64,000 nt of DNA from IMG/VR virus record IMGVR_UViG_3300043410_001256, positions 30,880 through 94,879 of that record, one strand, 5' to 3'. Position 1 is the first letter of the stretch. Each line of letters begins with the position of its first letter. Below the pieces are notes generated by a model. That model saw only the letters and a list, made by a program, of their open reading frames with translations. It had not been told where the DNA came from and searched no databases. Positions 16,488 through 26,800 of the stretch are shown here, in pieces. The translations under genes were made by a program, and so were the position numbers. This stretch comes from a virus.

Positions 16488-16512
16488 TACCTGTTATTTT
16501 AACAGGTAAATA
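16488..16512 (+). promoter_or_regulatory. Hairpin joined to a TAAATA late-type element
   Basis: TACCTGTTA (16488-16496) and TAACAGGTA (16500-16508) form a perfect 9-bp inverted repeat with a TTT loop. The right arm runs directly into GGTAAATA (16505-16512), 27 bases before the gp48-like ATG at 16539. The same TACC...GGTAAATA layout occurs at 23812-23836. Confidence 0.5.
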
Positions 16513-16538
16513 GTAGAAAAGCAAGAGGCTAACACATT

Positions 16539-17327
16539 ATGTCAACAAGCAGATTAAATGGGGCTTTACCCGGAGGGTTGCCAGCACGTTCAGACCTGTC
16601 AAACACTCGTCTTAACATGTTTAGATTTGGAGCCTTGGAAAATCTAGACGATGGAAGAAATACAAAACTGGACGCTACCAAAGATTGGCGAGTGCGTATC
16701 AGCTTGCCCCCAAGCTCTAATTTTGCTTTTAGGAGCGGTGTTTTTCCTAGCATCGTCTATCCTTTGATAAGTCAAAGCGGTAAAAGTACAGGCACAGATG
16801 GAGTTGTATTTCCACACACGCCTACTGTTACTATGCAACATAACGCAAGGTATCAAGAGCAAGCTCTGACACACAGCAACTATAAGAATTATTTCTATGA
16901 AGGCAGCGATGTAGCACCAATTACCATTACAGGACTATTTACCTGTCAAAATGGTGCCGAGGCACTTTATCTAATGGCCAGTTTGCAATTCCTTCGTGCT
17001 TGTACAAAAATGTATTTTGGTAAAGGTGATCCAAAAGCAGGCACACCGCCAACTCTGGTTAGACTAAGCGGATACGGAGACCATTATTTGCCATCTATCA
17101 CAGGCGTGGTAACACAGGTGTCACACACCATGCCCGATGATTGTGATTACATCAAGTACAGTTATAAAGACAATGAGGAGTATGGCTGGATGCCAACTTC
17201 TAGTACATTAACTGTAACCATACAGCCAGTACTAAGCAGACAGCGTCAAGCTGAAGAAATGAAGTTGGATGATTATGTACGTGGACTACTGGTCAAAGAC
17301 AGTAGCAACCGAGGAGGTATCATTTAA
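16539..17327 (+). CDS. gp48: Baseplate tail-tube cap protein, gp48-like
   Basis: Probable protein that joins the baseplate hub to the first tail-tube ring. The 262-residue sequence has the blocks HTPTVTMQHNARYQEQALTH, NYKNYFYEGSDVAPITITG, LMASLQFLRACTKMYFG and LSGYGDHYLPSITGVVTQV, which I associate with the short gp48 of aquatic T4-like phages. The N-terminal 60 residues are polar and probably bury in the hub. T4 gp48 has 364 residues. gp54, the tube initiator, has a related fold and is the main alternative. Ribosome binding site AAGAGG is 9 bases upstream. The stop overlaps the gp53 start (ATGG at 17327), the conserved neighbour. Confidence 0.65.
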   Translation: MSTSRLNGALPGGLPARSDLSNTRLNMFRFGALENLDDGRNTKLDATKDWRVRISLPPSSNFAFRSGVFPSIVYPLISQSGKSTGTDGVVFPHTPTVTMQHNARYQEQALTHSNYKNYFYEGSDVAPITITGLFTCQNGAEALYLMASLQFLRACTKMYFGKGDPKAGTPPTLVRLSGYGDHYLPSITGVVTQVSHTMPDDCDYIKYSYKDNEEYGWMPTSSTLTVTIQPVLSRQRQAEEMKLDDYVRGLLVKDSSNRGGII

Positions 17328-17626
17328 TGGCAACTTATGCTAAAACAAGTCCATACTATGGTACACCAGTCTATGGTACATTTTTAGACGTACAAAAAAA
17401 GCGTACTATACCTTTTAGAAAAGACGACACGGTGTATGTAATAGAACGAGCTTATCAATATAGGCCTGACCTACTAGCATACGACTTATATGGTGATGCA
17501 GGACTATGGTGGGTGTTTGCCGCACGTAATCCTAATGTAATACAAGACCCTATTGGGGACTTCCTGTCAGGCGTTACCATACGCTTGCCTAAGCAACGGG
17601 ATTTGGTTGCCGCATTGGGACTGTAA
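17327..17626 (+). CDS. gp53: Baseplate wedge subunit gp53
   Basis: Wedge protein of the baseplate, with a LysM-like fold in T4, where it clamps neighbouring wedges together. This 99-residue form keeps the recognisable centre: YVIERAYQYRPDLLAYDLYG followed by DAGLWWVFAARNPNVIQDPI and GDFLSGVTIRLP. It lacks the remaining half of T4 gp53 (196 aa), as in other phages of this group. The start overlaps the gp48-like stop by one base, so translation is coupled. The next gene begins 3 bases downstream. Small size but strong motif content and position make this a firm call. Confidence 0.85.
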   Translation: MATYAKTSPYYGTPVYGTFLDVQKKRTIPFRKDDTVYVIERAYQYRPDLLAYDLYGDAGLWWVFAARNPNVIQDPIGDFLSGVTIRLPKQRDLVAALGL

Positions 17627-17629
17627 TCA

Positions 17630-20600
17630 ATGCCTAACACTACCCTCAACGGCCAGTCAGTACAAGTTGGCAAAGATCTTCAATCAACAAAAGACGCGGC
17701 CATACTACAAGCCAAGGTTAGAGCACTTCAAACGATCTACGGTAATACATTCACTGATGTGCAGGCCGGTTTGCTTCTTGTAAATGAATTCACTGAACCA
17801 GAACTAACCATAACACAAAGCCCAGACGGAACCTGGACTGTAGGTGTGTCTCTTAGTGTTGAAGATGTTGAAGTACCAGCCGACTGGGCGCCTGGGGCAA
17901 TAATAGATTATAAAACAGGCAAACTAGCAAACTTGTCTGACGTCAAGGTTTCTGACGTTACCTTGTCTGAAATCAAAGATTCTCAGGCTGTGACACCAGA
18001 GAAGGCTGTGACTACTTTAGTTGCAGACGGATTCTCAATTGAATCTTACCGACAGCAAATTGCCAGTGAACAAGAAGCACAACGACTAAAAGTTGAAGCT
18101 GACAGAACACTAGCAGGGATGGAAGACGCCAAGCGATCAGCTGTGTTGTCAATCTATCTTAAAAATAATTATTTCACTGACGAACATGTTCCTAATATTG
18201 TCAAGGTTGAAGAAAAAGACGGCAAGGTTATAGTATACGAAGGTAACGGAGCATCACGTGAACTAAGACAAGATGATCTTGATTTATACGGAACTCTCAG
18301 GAATAGCAATCTTGCTCTGTTTGAACAGCAGGACAATGAACTAAAAGCATTCAAGAACTGGGCCGCGGAAAATAGCAGACTGACCACAGGTCAAATCGAC
18401 ACGCTCACCACATACGATAGTATTTTGCGTACTGATCAATATGCTGATTTTCAATCGTATGTTGATTCGTATAAAAATGCCAACAATGGTCTTTTACCTT
18501 ATTCTAAGCCATATGATCAACTTGTTGCAATGCAGGCAGCAAAAGCAAATGCCGAAGCCGAAGCTGCCGCAAGAAAAGTTCGAGATGGCGGAGCCGCTGA
18601 TGCAGTGGATTCATCTGCACAAGCCGATGCGTCTACTGTACAAAATTTATCAGCCGAAGAGCGTATTAGAATAAACAACAACGGCAAAAGTCTTGACGAC
18701 TTGAAAAGAGAAGCAATTGGCGGAGGAACAGAATACCAAGCTAAACAGGCAGCAGCCGCTGCCGAAATAGCCAGTCGATTAGCGGCACGAGAAGCTGAAT
18801 CATCAGATGAATCATTCACACCAGTCGATGCTATTAAATCAAGTGCAAGCGATCCTAGTGTAGTAACAGATGCTCAAGCAGGAGAAGGGTTTACCAGCTA
18901 TGTTGTGGACAACCCGCTGGATCAATTTTCCAACTATACATATGGCATAGCCTTGCATGTTCTGACAGAAGAAGAACACAAACAACTGTCACAGAACGCG
19001 GCAGATTGGAAACCTTCGCACACGCTGATTGCAAGTGCAGGCAGATGGGATGAAAACGTATTCAGCACCAGCCCGCTGGATCAAACAGTTGATGGTGATC
19101 CAACTCTGTCAAAAACATTTTTACGCAGAGAGCCTGGTTGGGAACACAATTTCTTTTTTGACGGACTAAAAGTATCACAAGTTGTTGGGCCTAGTTCTAC
19201 TAATAGAACAACCAACACCATTGACATTGAATTCACTATCATTGAGCCATATGGACTCAGCCTGTTGGACAGACTGTTAAAAACATCAAAGAAACTAAAA
19301 CAGCCTACATATATGCAGTTGTGCTATATGTTGCAGATTGATTTCTATGACAGTCAATTTGGCTTATTAATTGAACATAGAAAATACATTCCAATTTCAA
19401 TCTTTGATATGAAAGTCAAAGTGTCGGGCAAAGGCAGCGAATATGTGTGTACAGCCGCACCATTCCATCATAGAAGTTTGTTGCAGTCCATGTCAACCAC
19501 TCCTGCAAACTTTGATGTGTCGTCGATGACATTGCGAGAGTTTTTTGCAGATACTAATGCCAGTGATACAAATTTAATTAACAACTCTATTGACAATCAA
19601 CGCAATGAAATTGCAAACTTGGCCAAGCAACAAAACATTGGCGAAGCAGATGCAGCCGCTAGGATATTAGAACAGAACGGAAGTCTTAAAGACAAGACTT
19701 ATGAAATCAACAGCTACATTGCTGGTGTAAACAGTTGGTACGCTAAACTAAAACAACTGAATGTGGTTGATCAAAACAGTATACCTAATTCTATCAAAGT
19801 GCGATTCCACGATGAAATTATTGCTGGAGAAAAAATGGCACGGCCCAGCGAAGTTGATTCGTCTGCAGGTAGAAGTGCTATGGCCAAGCCAGACATGCCT
19901 CGTGACCGTCCAGTGGCAGATGAAAAGAAACGTGACAGATGGTCTATCCCAGCTGGTATGGCAATTCCTGAAGTAATCAACATGGTGATGTTATCATCAG
20001 ATTATATCCGTGGGCAAGTGTTGGTAGCAAACAAAAATGAAGCTACAACAACATCTAAGAAAGGCATTGTCAAGTGGTGGAAGATTTTGCCTTCGATTTC
20101 AATTACAGGATTTGATGCCGTAATCAATAGATGGACCTACGATGTCACATACTTTGTACTACCTTATTTGGTTTACAATACAAAACATCCTAATCTGCCA
20201 AAGCAATCTCCTAAAAAAGCAGACGTAGTCAAATACTACAAATACTTGTATTCTGGCGAGAACACGTCGATCATTGATTTCCAAATTGACTTTGACATGC
20301 TGTACATTACTACTATTTCAGCATTGAAAGAAGTAAACACAGATGATGATACTCGAGATGCACAGGGCAATGATGCTACCGCAGAACAATCTGGAAAAGA
20401 CTCTAACGATAGATCTAAAAAAACTTCAAATACAATTACACCTGTGTCCTTGCTGGTTGTAAGTCAAGACCTTAGCGCAATCACTGGCAAAAAAGTTGAT
20501 AAAGATCCTGTGTCTGTTGCAATTAGTTCCATGAACGACAGCATCTACAGCAGGTCCACAGGAGACATGTTAACACTAACATTAAAAATTATCGGCGATC

Positions 20601-21214
20601 CTACGCTGATCAAACAAGACGATATATTTTTTAATGTTAACAAGTGGTATGATCCCAACGGACGTACTGCTACATCAGATGGTATAAAAGTAGATCAAGC
20701 CTATAGGTCCAATGGCGATATTACACTAAACAACAATGCATTGATCATGGATGCTGGCGAAGTTCTAGCATGGATTGATGTTGTACTGCCAACAGACATG
20801 GACGATCTTAAAGGTGGCACAGCTTCGGTAAGCACAGACACAACCACATTCAGTGGTGTATACAGAGTACAAGAAGTAGTAAACGAATTCAAAACTGGTA
20901 AGTTTGAACAAACGTTAACACTGATTAGATATCAAGAACAAGATATTGATTTTGAAGTCAAGGATGAAGAAAGAGCCGCATTGACTGATGAACAGCTTGC
21001 AGAAGAAGAAAGAATACTTGGCATACTAAACAACACCGGCGGTACTGACTCTAGCGGAGCAGTTACTACCAGCGGATCAACCAGTTCTGGTCAAGCAGTG
21101 TCTGCCGACGAAAGTGCTGGACCAAAACCTGCAAGTGAAGCACCTGAGATTGTGCCTCTACTTAATTTAGATAGACTACCTCAAAGCGAAGGTAGAATTG
21201 ATGACTTTGCATAA
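17630..21214 (+). CDS. Large baseplate protein, probable hub (gp27 position)
   Basis: A 1194-residue structural protein between gp53 and gp5. Residues 1-420 are helical, charged and Ala-rich (SAEERIRINNNGKSLDDLKR type), possibly an elongated extension. From about 425 to 640 comes a beta-rich domain, FTSYVVDNPLDQFSNYTYGI and EPGWEHNFFFDGLKVSQVVG with FTIIEPYGLSLLDRLL, typical of large structural proteins of aquatic T4-like phages. Residues about 770-1100 include YIRGQVLVANKNEA and a domain with GDMLTLTLKIIGDPTLIKQD and YRVQEVVNEFKTGKFEQTL, as in phage hub or D-protein folds. The last 80 residues are low-complexity. No separate gp27 is present in the window, so this is the best candidate for the hub trimer that holds gp5. 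That assignment is inference. Confidence 0.55.
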   Translation: MPNTTLNGQSVQVGKDLQSTKDAAILQAKVRALQTIYGNTFTDVQAGLLLVNEFTEPELTITQSPDGTWTVGVSLSVEDVEVPADWAPGAIIDYKTGKLANLSDVKVSDVTLSEIKDSQAVTPEKAVTTLVADGFSIESYRQQIASEQEAQRLKVEADRTLAGMEDAKRSAVLSIYLKNNYFTDEHVPNIVKVEEKDGKVIVYEGNGASRELRQDDLDLYGTLRNSNLALFEQQDNELKAFKNWAAENSRLTTGQIDTLTTYDSILRTDQYADFQSYVDSYKNANNGLLPYSKPYDQLVAMQAAKANAEAEAAARKVRDGGAADAVDSSAQADASTVQNLSAEERIRINNNGKSLDDLKREAIGGGTEYQAKQAAAAAEIASRLAAREAESSDESFTPVDAIKSSASDPSVVTDAQAGEGFTSYVVDNPLDQFSNYTYGIALHVLTEEEHKQLSQNAADWKPSHTLIASAGRWDENVFSTSPLDQTVDGDPTLSKTFLRREPGWEHNFFFDGLKVSQVVGPSSTNRTTNTIDIEFTIIEPYGLSLLDRLLKTSKKLKQPTYMQLCYMLQIDFYDSQFGLLIEHRKYIPISIFDMKVKVSGKGSEYVCTAAPFHHRSLLQSMSTTPANFDVSSMTLREFFADTNASDTNLINNSIDNQRNEIANLAKQQNIGEADAAARILEQNGSLKDKTYEINSYIAGVNSWYAKLKQLNVVDQNSIPNSIKVRFHDEIIAGEKMARPSEVDSSAGRSAMAKPDMPRDRPVADEKKRDRWSIPAGMAIPEVINMVMLSSDYIRGQVLVANKNEATTTSKKGIVKWWKILPSISITGFDAVINRWTYDVTYFVLPYLVYNTKHPNLPKQSPKKADVVKYYKYLYSGENTSIIDFQIDFDMLYITTISALKEVNTDDDTRDAQGNDATAEQSGKDSNDRSKKTSNTITPVSLLVVSQDLSAITGKKVDKDPVSVAISSMNDSIYSRSTGDMLTLTLKIIGDPTLIKQDDIFFNVNKWYDPNGRTATSDGIKVDQAYRSNGDITLNNNALIMDAGEVLAWIDVVLPTDMDDLKGGTASVSTDTTTFSGVYRVQEVVNEFKTGKFEQTLTLIRYQEQDIDFEVKDEERAALTDEQLAEEERILGILNNTGGTDSSGAVTTSGSTSSGQAVSADESAGPKPASEAPEIVPLLNLDRLPQSEGRIDDFA

Positions 21215-21232
21215 TCAACTAGGGACATATCA

Positions 21233-23422
21233 ATGAGTGATAAAATAACCGGTAAAAAAATACCAAAACAATATGATGAAACAGCTTCGCATGGTACCAA
21301 GCTCAGTTACGGCACTTACATTGGTGTTGTAAAAAACGTTAATGATCCTGGACGCAACGGAAAGTTAGCTGTATGGATACCGTTACTAGGCGGAGCAGAA
21401 GACGATTCCAGGAATTGGATCACTGTTAGATATGCAAGTCCTTTCCTTGGCAGCACAAATACGCCTGGTGTACAAGGGCAAAAAAGTCTAGCAAAAACTT
21501 TTTCCGCATCTTCACAAACCTACGGATTCTGGGCAGTACCGCCGGACGTTGGCAACCAGGTGCTAATAACTTTTATCAACGGAGATAGAAACAAAGGCTT
21601 TTGGTTTGCTTGTATATTTGATAGAGATGGACACTACATGGTTCCTGGTAACCCAGGCGGTGCACCAGGAACAGACTTTGATGTAAACACAGTCGAAAGT
21701 GCAACACTCAAAGGAACTATTAATCAACTTGACACAGCAAATATTCCACTGTCAGAATTTAACCGTTACGGCAAATATTCCGATCCAGTAGCCACACGTA
21801 AAAAAGCAGTACACGAATTTCTAGCACCTAGCTATATTGAACAAGGACTAGCCGGGGATATTGTAAGAGGTCCAACTCGTAGCAGTAGTCAGCGTGATAT
21901 TCCCAGCGGCGTGTTTGGATGGAGCACACCTGGCAGACCCAAAAATGATCCAGGTTACAACGCCAATCAAAACAAAAACGCTGACCCTACTAAACCAATA
22001 TACGAGCGTGTAGGTGGACACAGTTTTGTCATGGATGACGGCGACTACTACGGCCAAGGTCAGCAGATACGACTACGCAGTGCCGGAGGACATCAACTGT
22101 TAATGGACGATACTACTGGTGCGTTTTATGTAATTAATGCTGCCGGCAGTTGCTGGATTGAATTAAGTCCCACTGGACAAATGAGCGTTTACTCTGGCTC
22201 CAGTATAAACATGAGAACACGTGGCGACTTGAACTTGCACAGTGATCAAAAGGTCAGCATCTACGGACAGTCTGGCATTGAAATGTTCACAGACGGTGAA
22301 ATGATTCTTGAAGGGGCTAAACAAGTTGGCATCACTGGTGGCGACTCACTGTTTTTACACGGATTCAAGCGATGCGTAATGGCCAGTCAGAATGGCCCAA
22401 TACAAATTGATGCCAATGGACAGATTTCACTCAAGACCAAGGGTCTTGGCATCATTGATGCCGCAGGCAAACTACAGTTGCAATCGGGCAAAGCACCAGA
22501 TCTTCCAACACTACCAAAAGGTATTACCACATATGATCACGACGATACCATGGTGGCTGGTAACAACTGGGTAACTAGAAAACGTGCTACAAAGAGTACA
22601 GTTGCAGTTTTGCCAACGCATGAGCCGTGGAACAGAGAAGGATACGATGCTGTTTCTAATCAAAGAATTGGTATTGCAGATGGTCCTGCACCAAAGCAAA
22701 CATTTGTTGGCGGGGACAGAGCTGCATCCGGACGTATAATTCAATCCACAGTTCCTGAAGTAGGCTCTGCATTGCCGGACAATTACCTGGACAGATTTCC
22801 TGGTGTTAAACAAGGCTTAACAACCACGTTGGGTAGTAATTTACTACCAAAAACAAACTCATACACCAGTCGTAGCGCACCCAAAGCCACCGCACCCTGC
22901 GGTACACTGAGTCAAGACAAGCTGAGTTCTCTGCAGGCAGGTATTGCTTACTTAGAGACTCGTGGCGATCCTGAAAAAGATGGGTCTGACTATGAACAAG
23001 TGAACAGACTGCGCTATGCAGGTCGCTATCAACACGGCGCACAATCATTGGAAACGCTGGGCTATTTGAAGCCAGGGTCGTATCAGCAGTACGGAAATGC
23101 CGCCTTTGACCGCCCAGAATGTTGGTCAGGTAAAAACGGGATAAGTAATGGTAGAGACTATTTAGGCAGTCCAGGCGAGCAAGAAAAAGCACAGCAAGAA
23201 CTGACTATTAGAAACTATCGACAGCTGAGTGCCGCAGGAGTAATCACAGCAGACAGTCCACCCGAACACGTTGGCGGAATGTTGGCAGTAGCTCACTTGC
23301 TGGGCGCAGGCGGTGCAACAAGATGGGCAAGAACAGGGGATGGGCGTGATGCTAACGGCACAACAGGTGCAACGTACTATGCAGCCGGCAGCTACGCAAT
23401 ACAGAACAAGATAAGTTACTAA
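21233..23422 (+). CDS. gp5: Baseplate hub spike gp5 with C-terminal cell-wall hydrolase-like domain
   Basis: Central spike of the baseplate that pierces the envelope. The 729 residues begin with an OB-fold (about 27-160): YIGVVKNVNDPGRNGKLAVW and WAVPPDVGNQVLITFINGDR. A beta-helix-like stretch follows at about 255-410 (GGHQLLMDDTTGAFYVINAAG, then repeated short strands). In T4 the lysozyme lies between these two domains. Here it is absent from that place, and a separate globular domain occupies about 560-729: AYLETRGDP with a candidate catalytic Glu near 575, then YAGRYQHGAQSLETLGYL and GGMLAVAHLLGAGGATRW. This resembles lysozyme or transglycosylase-like domains of phage tail proteins. AGGGA lies 8 bases before the ATG. 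Confidence 0.85.
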   Translation: MSDKITGKKIPKQYDETASHGTKLSYGTYIGVVKNVNDPGRNGKLAVWIPLLGGAEDDSRNWITVRYASPFLGSTNTPGVQGQKSLAKTFSASSQTYGFWAVPPDVGNQVLITFINGDRNKGFWFACIFDRDGHYMVPGNPGGAPGTDFDVNTVESATLKGTINQLDTANIPLSEFNRYGKYSDPVATRKKAVHEFLAPSYIEQGLAGDIVRGPTRSSSQRDIPSGVFGWSTPGRPKNDPGYNANQNKNADPTKPIYERVGGHSFVMDDGDYYGQGQQIRLRSAGGHQLLMDDTTGAFYVINAAGSCWIELSPTGQMSVYSGSSINMRTRGDLNLHSDQKVSIYGQSGIEMFTDGEMILEGAKQVGITGGDSLFLHGFKRCVMASQNGPIQIDANGQISLKTKGLGIIDAAGKLQLQSGKAPDLPTLPKGITTYDHDDTMVAGNNWVTRKRATKSTVAVLPTHEPWNREGYDAVSNQRIGIADGPAPKQTFVGGDRAASGRIIQSTVPEVGSALPDNYLDRFPGVKQGLTTTLGSNLLPKTNSYTSRSAPKATAPCGTLSQDKLSSLQAGIAYLETRGDPEKDGSDYEQVNRLRYAGRYQHGAQSLETLGYLKPGSYQQYGNAAFDRPECWSGKNGISNGRDYLGSPGEQEKAQQELTIRNYRQLSAAGVITADSPPEHVGGMLAVAHLLGAGGATRWARTGDGRDANGTTGATYYAAGSYAIQNKISY

Positions 23423-23430
23423 GGGTTAAC

Positions 23431-23805
23431 ATGGCATTATTCAAAGGTTTCAGCACCTACAACCGCAAAAAACAGTTCAGGCTAACTGACTTTGAATTAG
23501 TCAAACAGGACCTGTTTAACCATTTTAACATTCGCAAAGGCGAAAAACTCATGCGCCCAAACTTTGGAACCAGCGTGTGGGACTACTTGTTTGAGCCGTT
23601 TAGCAGTGAAATAACCGAAGTTATACGTGAAGAAATTGGTATAGTTGTAGGCACCGATCCGCGCTTAAAAGTTGAAAAAATATCAATTAATTCCTATGAT
23701 CAGGGACTTGAAGTTTCAATCAAATTGATCTTTGTGCCGCTGAATCTAGCCGACGTCCTGTATCTAAAATTTGACCGGGACAATCAAAAACTTGTAGCGT
23801 CCTGA
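23431..23805 (+). CDS. gp25: Baseplate wedge subunit gp25
   Basis: Small wedge and sheath-initiation protein found in nearly all contractile systems (gp25/lysozyme-like family, without enzyme activity). The 124 residues carry the family pattern FRLTDFELVKQDLFNHFNIR, then KGEKLMRPNFGTSVWDYLFE, including the conserved RP.FG..VWDYLFEP segment. The C-terminal strand (LEVSIKLIFVPLNLADVLYL) interacts with sheath in T4. Length is close to T4 gp25 (132 aa). It lies 8 bases after gp5 and is followed by a hairpin/late-promoter element before gp6, which suggests a transcription boundary. Confidence 0.95.
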   Translation: MALFKGFSTYNRKKQFRLTDFELVKQDLFNHFNIRKGEKLMRPNFGTSVWDYLFEPFSSEITEVIREEIGIVVGTDPRLKVEKISINSYDQGLEVSIKLIFVPLNLADVLYLKFDRDNQKLVAS

Positions 23806-23811
23806 TTAAAG

Positions 23812-23836
23812 TACCAGATTTTAGATCTGGTAAATA
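23812..23836 (+). promoter_or_regulatory. Second hairpin joined to a TAAATA late-type element
   Basis: TACCAGAT (23812-23819) and ATCTGGTA (23825-23832) form an 8-bp inverted repeat with a 5-base loop. The right arm leads into GGTAAATA (23829-23836), 20 bases before the gp6 ATG at 23857. AGGA follows at about 23845. The layout copies the element at 16488-16512 although the stem sequences differ. Confidence 0.5.
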
Positions 23837-23856
23837 CGTGATACAGGAACAATATA

Positions 23857-26800
23857 ATGGCTGCTACAACCAGACAAACTAATTTGTTAGTACAACAGGA
23901 TTGGAAGAAGATTTACCAAACCTTCCAAAATGCTGACTTCCAAAGCTACGATTTCGAAACATTGCGTAAGACAATGATCGACTACTTACGCACTTACTAT
24001 CCTGAAGACTTCAACGATTTTATTGAAAGCAGTGAGTATGTAGCCCTGATTGACTTGATTGCTTTCCTGGGACAGAGTCTAGCGTTTCGTAATGATCTTA
24101 ACGCAAGAGAAAACTTCATTGACACAGCAGAGCGCAGAGACAGCGTTCTAAACCTGGCTCGTTTGGTTAGTTATGTTCCTAAAAGAAACGTAGCCGCTAC
24201 TGGATTGATGCGTGTTGAAGCAATCAGCACCACTGAAGCATTAATGGACAGCAACAGCATTGAATTGTCCAATGTGCCTGTTAATTGGAACGACCCTGGC
24301 AACGACAACTGGCTAGAGCAATTCAGCTTGGTGTTGAATGCAGCCTTGATTGACAGTCAGGTTGTGGGCAAGCCTGGCAACAGCCAAGCCATTGGCGGTA
24401 TTCAAACAGATGAATACAGCCTTAATATTCTTAACAACGTACTGCCAACTTTCAGCTATGAGAGCAATGTCAATGGAACATTGATGCGCTTTGAAATGGT
24501 TAGCCCTACCAGCTTGAATCAAGAATATGTATACGAGCGTGAGCCACGTCCACGCAGTATTTTCAACTTGTTGTATCGTAATGATAACCTAGGCAACGAC
24601 AGCACCAACAGTGGTTGGTTTATGTATTTCAAGCAAGGAGAACTACGCAACCTTGATTTTACTTTAGATCAAAAGTTACCTAACCGTACAGTGTCAGTTA
24701 ACGTTGACAACATCAACAACGATGACGTATGGTTGTATCAACTAGATGACAATGGCAACTATGTTGAGCTGTGGGAAAAAACTGAAAGCGTAACCGGCGT
24801 TAACATCATTTACAACACTTCAGTTAATCGTAACCTGTACCAGATCAATACTCGCGCAGGCGACCAGGTCGATCTAGTGTTTGGCGACGGTGCGTTTGCA
24901 AACATTCCAAGTGGTAAGTTCCGTTTGTTCTATCGTGTGAGCAACGGCTTGAATTATAAAATTGCGCCAGCAGAAATGCAAAACGTGTTAGTTCCAATTA
25001 CCTATGTAAGCCGCAACGGACGAGCAGAAACCTTAACACTCAGAGCGAGCTTGTATTACACTGTCAACAATGCCAATGCTCGTGAAACACTAACAGAAAT
25101 TAAAAACAAAGCGCCACAGCAGTACTACACACAGAATCGTATGATCACCGGCGAGGATTACAACATCCTGCCATTTACAAAATTCAACAGTATTCTTAAA
25201 ATCAAGAGTACTAACCGTTCCAGCTCTGGTATTAGCCGTTACCTTGACACACTAGATGTTACAGGCAAATATTCCAGCACAAACATTTTTGCTGAAGACG
25301 GAATTTTATATCGCAACGAAAGCATTGACAGTCTTGACTTTGTTCCACAAACGTCTGGAGACATCATCGGACAGTTTAATGAAATTTTGAATAATCAACT
25401 GTTGGTTAACAATTACATTGCCTTCAGTCAGTTTATCTATTCAAAGTTTCGTAGATTCAAAACAACAGACCTGGATGTAAACGGAAGTATCTTCCAATGT
25501 GCTTGGCAACAGATGACTGTTAGCACAAATCAAAGTACAGGATTTTTGTGTACAGCACAAAGTTACAATGCTACACTGAATGCAACCACTGGCAAACAAA
25601 CCACAGGAACCTTGGCACTGCCAGCATTGAAAACTGGTGCCGCAAGTTCTAACAGTCTGAAATATGTTAAGCCAGGCAGCATTATCAAGTTCCGTGCTAC
25701 ATCAGACAATGGATTGTTACCTAAATATTTTAATTCAGCAAACGAGATTGTTGACGGTTCACCAAACGCCACAGGCGATCATTTGTACATATATGCCACA
25801 GTTGTAAACGTACTAGGCGATGGTACAGGCGATGGTGTTTTAACCACAGCAGATGCTGGACCAATTACATTGAGTACATTTGTTCCTACTGGTGCGTACA
25901 TTGATGAAATCATTCCTAAGATTTACAATATTATTCCGCCAGACGTGTTGCGCTCTGCTGTTACTTTGATCAACAGCAAGAAAAACTTTGGTTTAAGATT
26001 TGATCAAATCCAAGCAACCTGGAATATTATTCAGCCGCAGGATTTGAAATTAAAACAAAGCAACAGCGTGTTGATCAACACTGATGGATACAACGCTGAA
26101 TACAGCGGAACTTATGCAGGCGACGAAACCAGTTCGTCATTGGACAGTTCTTGGATCATGGCATTTGTATCTGGTACATTTGGTTATAAAATTTACTATC
26201 GTCAGATAAACTATATCTTTGAAAGCGAACAGGAAACCAAATTCTATTTTGATCCACGTGTGCGTGTGTATGACAGTAAAAGTGCTACAACACTCAGCGA
26301 CCAAGTTAAAGTTTTACGTTCAAACAGTTTGCCTGATGGTAACACAGCTTTGTACGAAGATAAAACTTGGTTTATCTACAAAATGATTGTTGACCCAGAC
26401 GGTCGCGAAAACACAAACAAGATTCTAGTTAAATTTTCTGACAACAACCGCGACGGTGTGCCAGACAATCCTGACATCTTTGAAGAGTTAGTAAATCCTG
26501 CGGTTAACTCAAGTAGCAAGTATGTGTACTTCAAACGTACATATAATAACAACAGCTTTGAACAGTTTACGCCTATTGCCAGCACGTTGGTATCTACGCT
26601 TTATGCTTCTCAAGGCGATATTGTACAGGCTTACAATTTGTACGAAGATGGACAAATTTTTTACGCAACAGAAGAAAACAAATTCTATGACTTGAGCGTT
26701 ACAGCAAGCAGAGGGGTTGAAACTCGTACACTAACACAAAGTGCCAACGGTGAAAAATATCTATGGTTGTATGGACGTCGTGGTTTGTATTTCCAGTATC

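Noticed and set aside
16465-16524. Longer N-terminus for gp55
   Set aside because: The 20 extra residues would be encoded through the hairpin/late-promoter element, and the AAGGA site fits the ATG at 16464.
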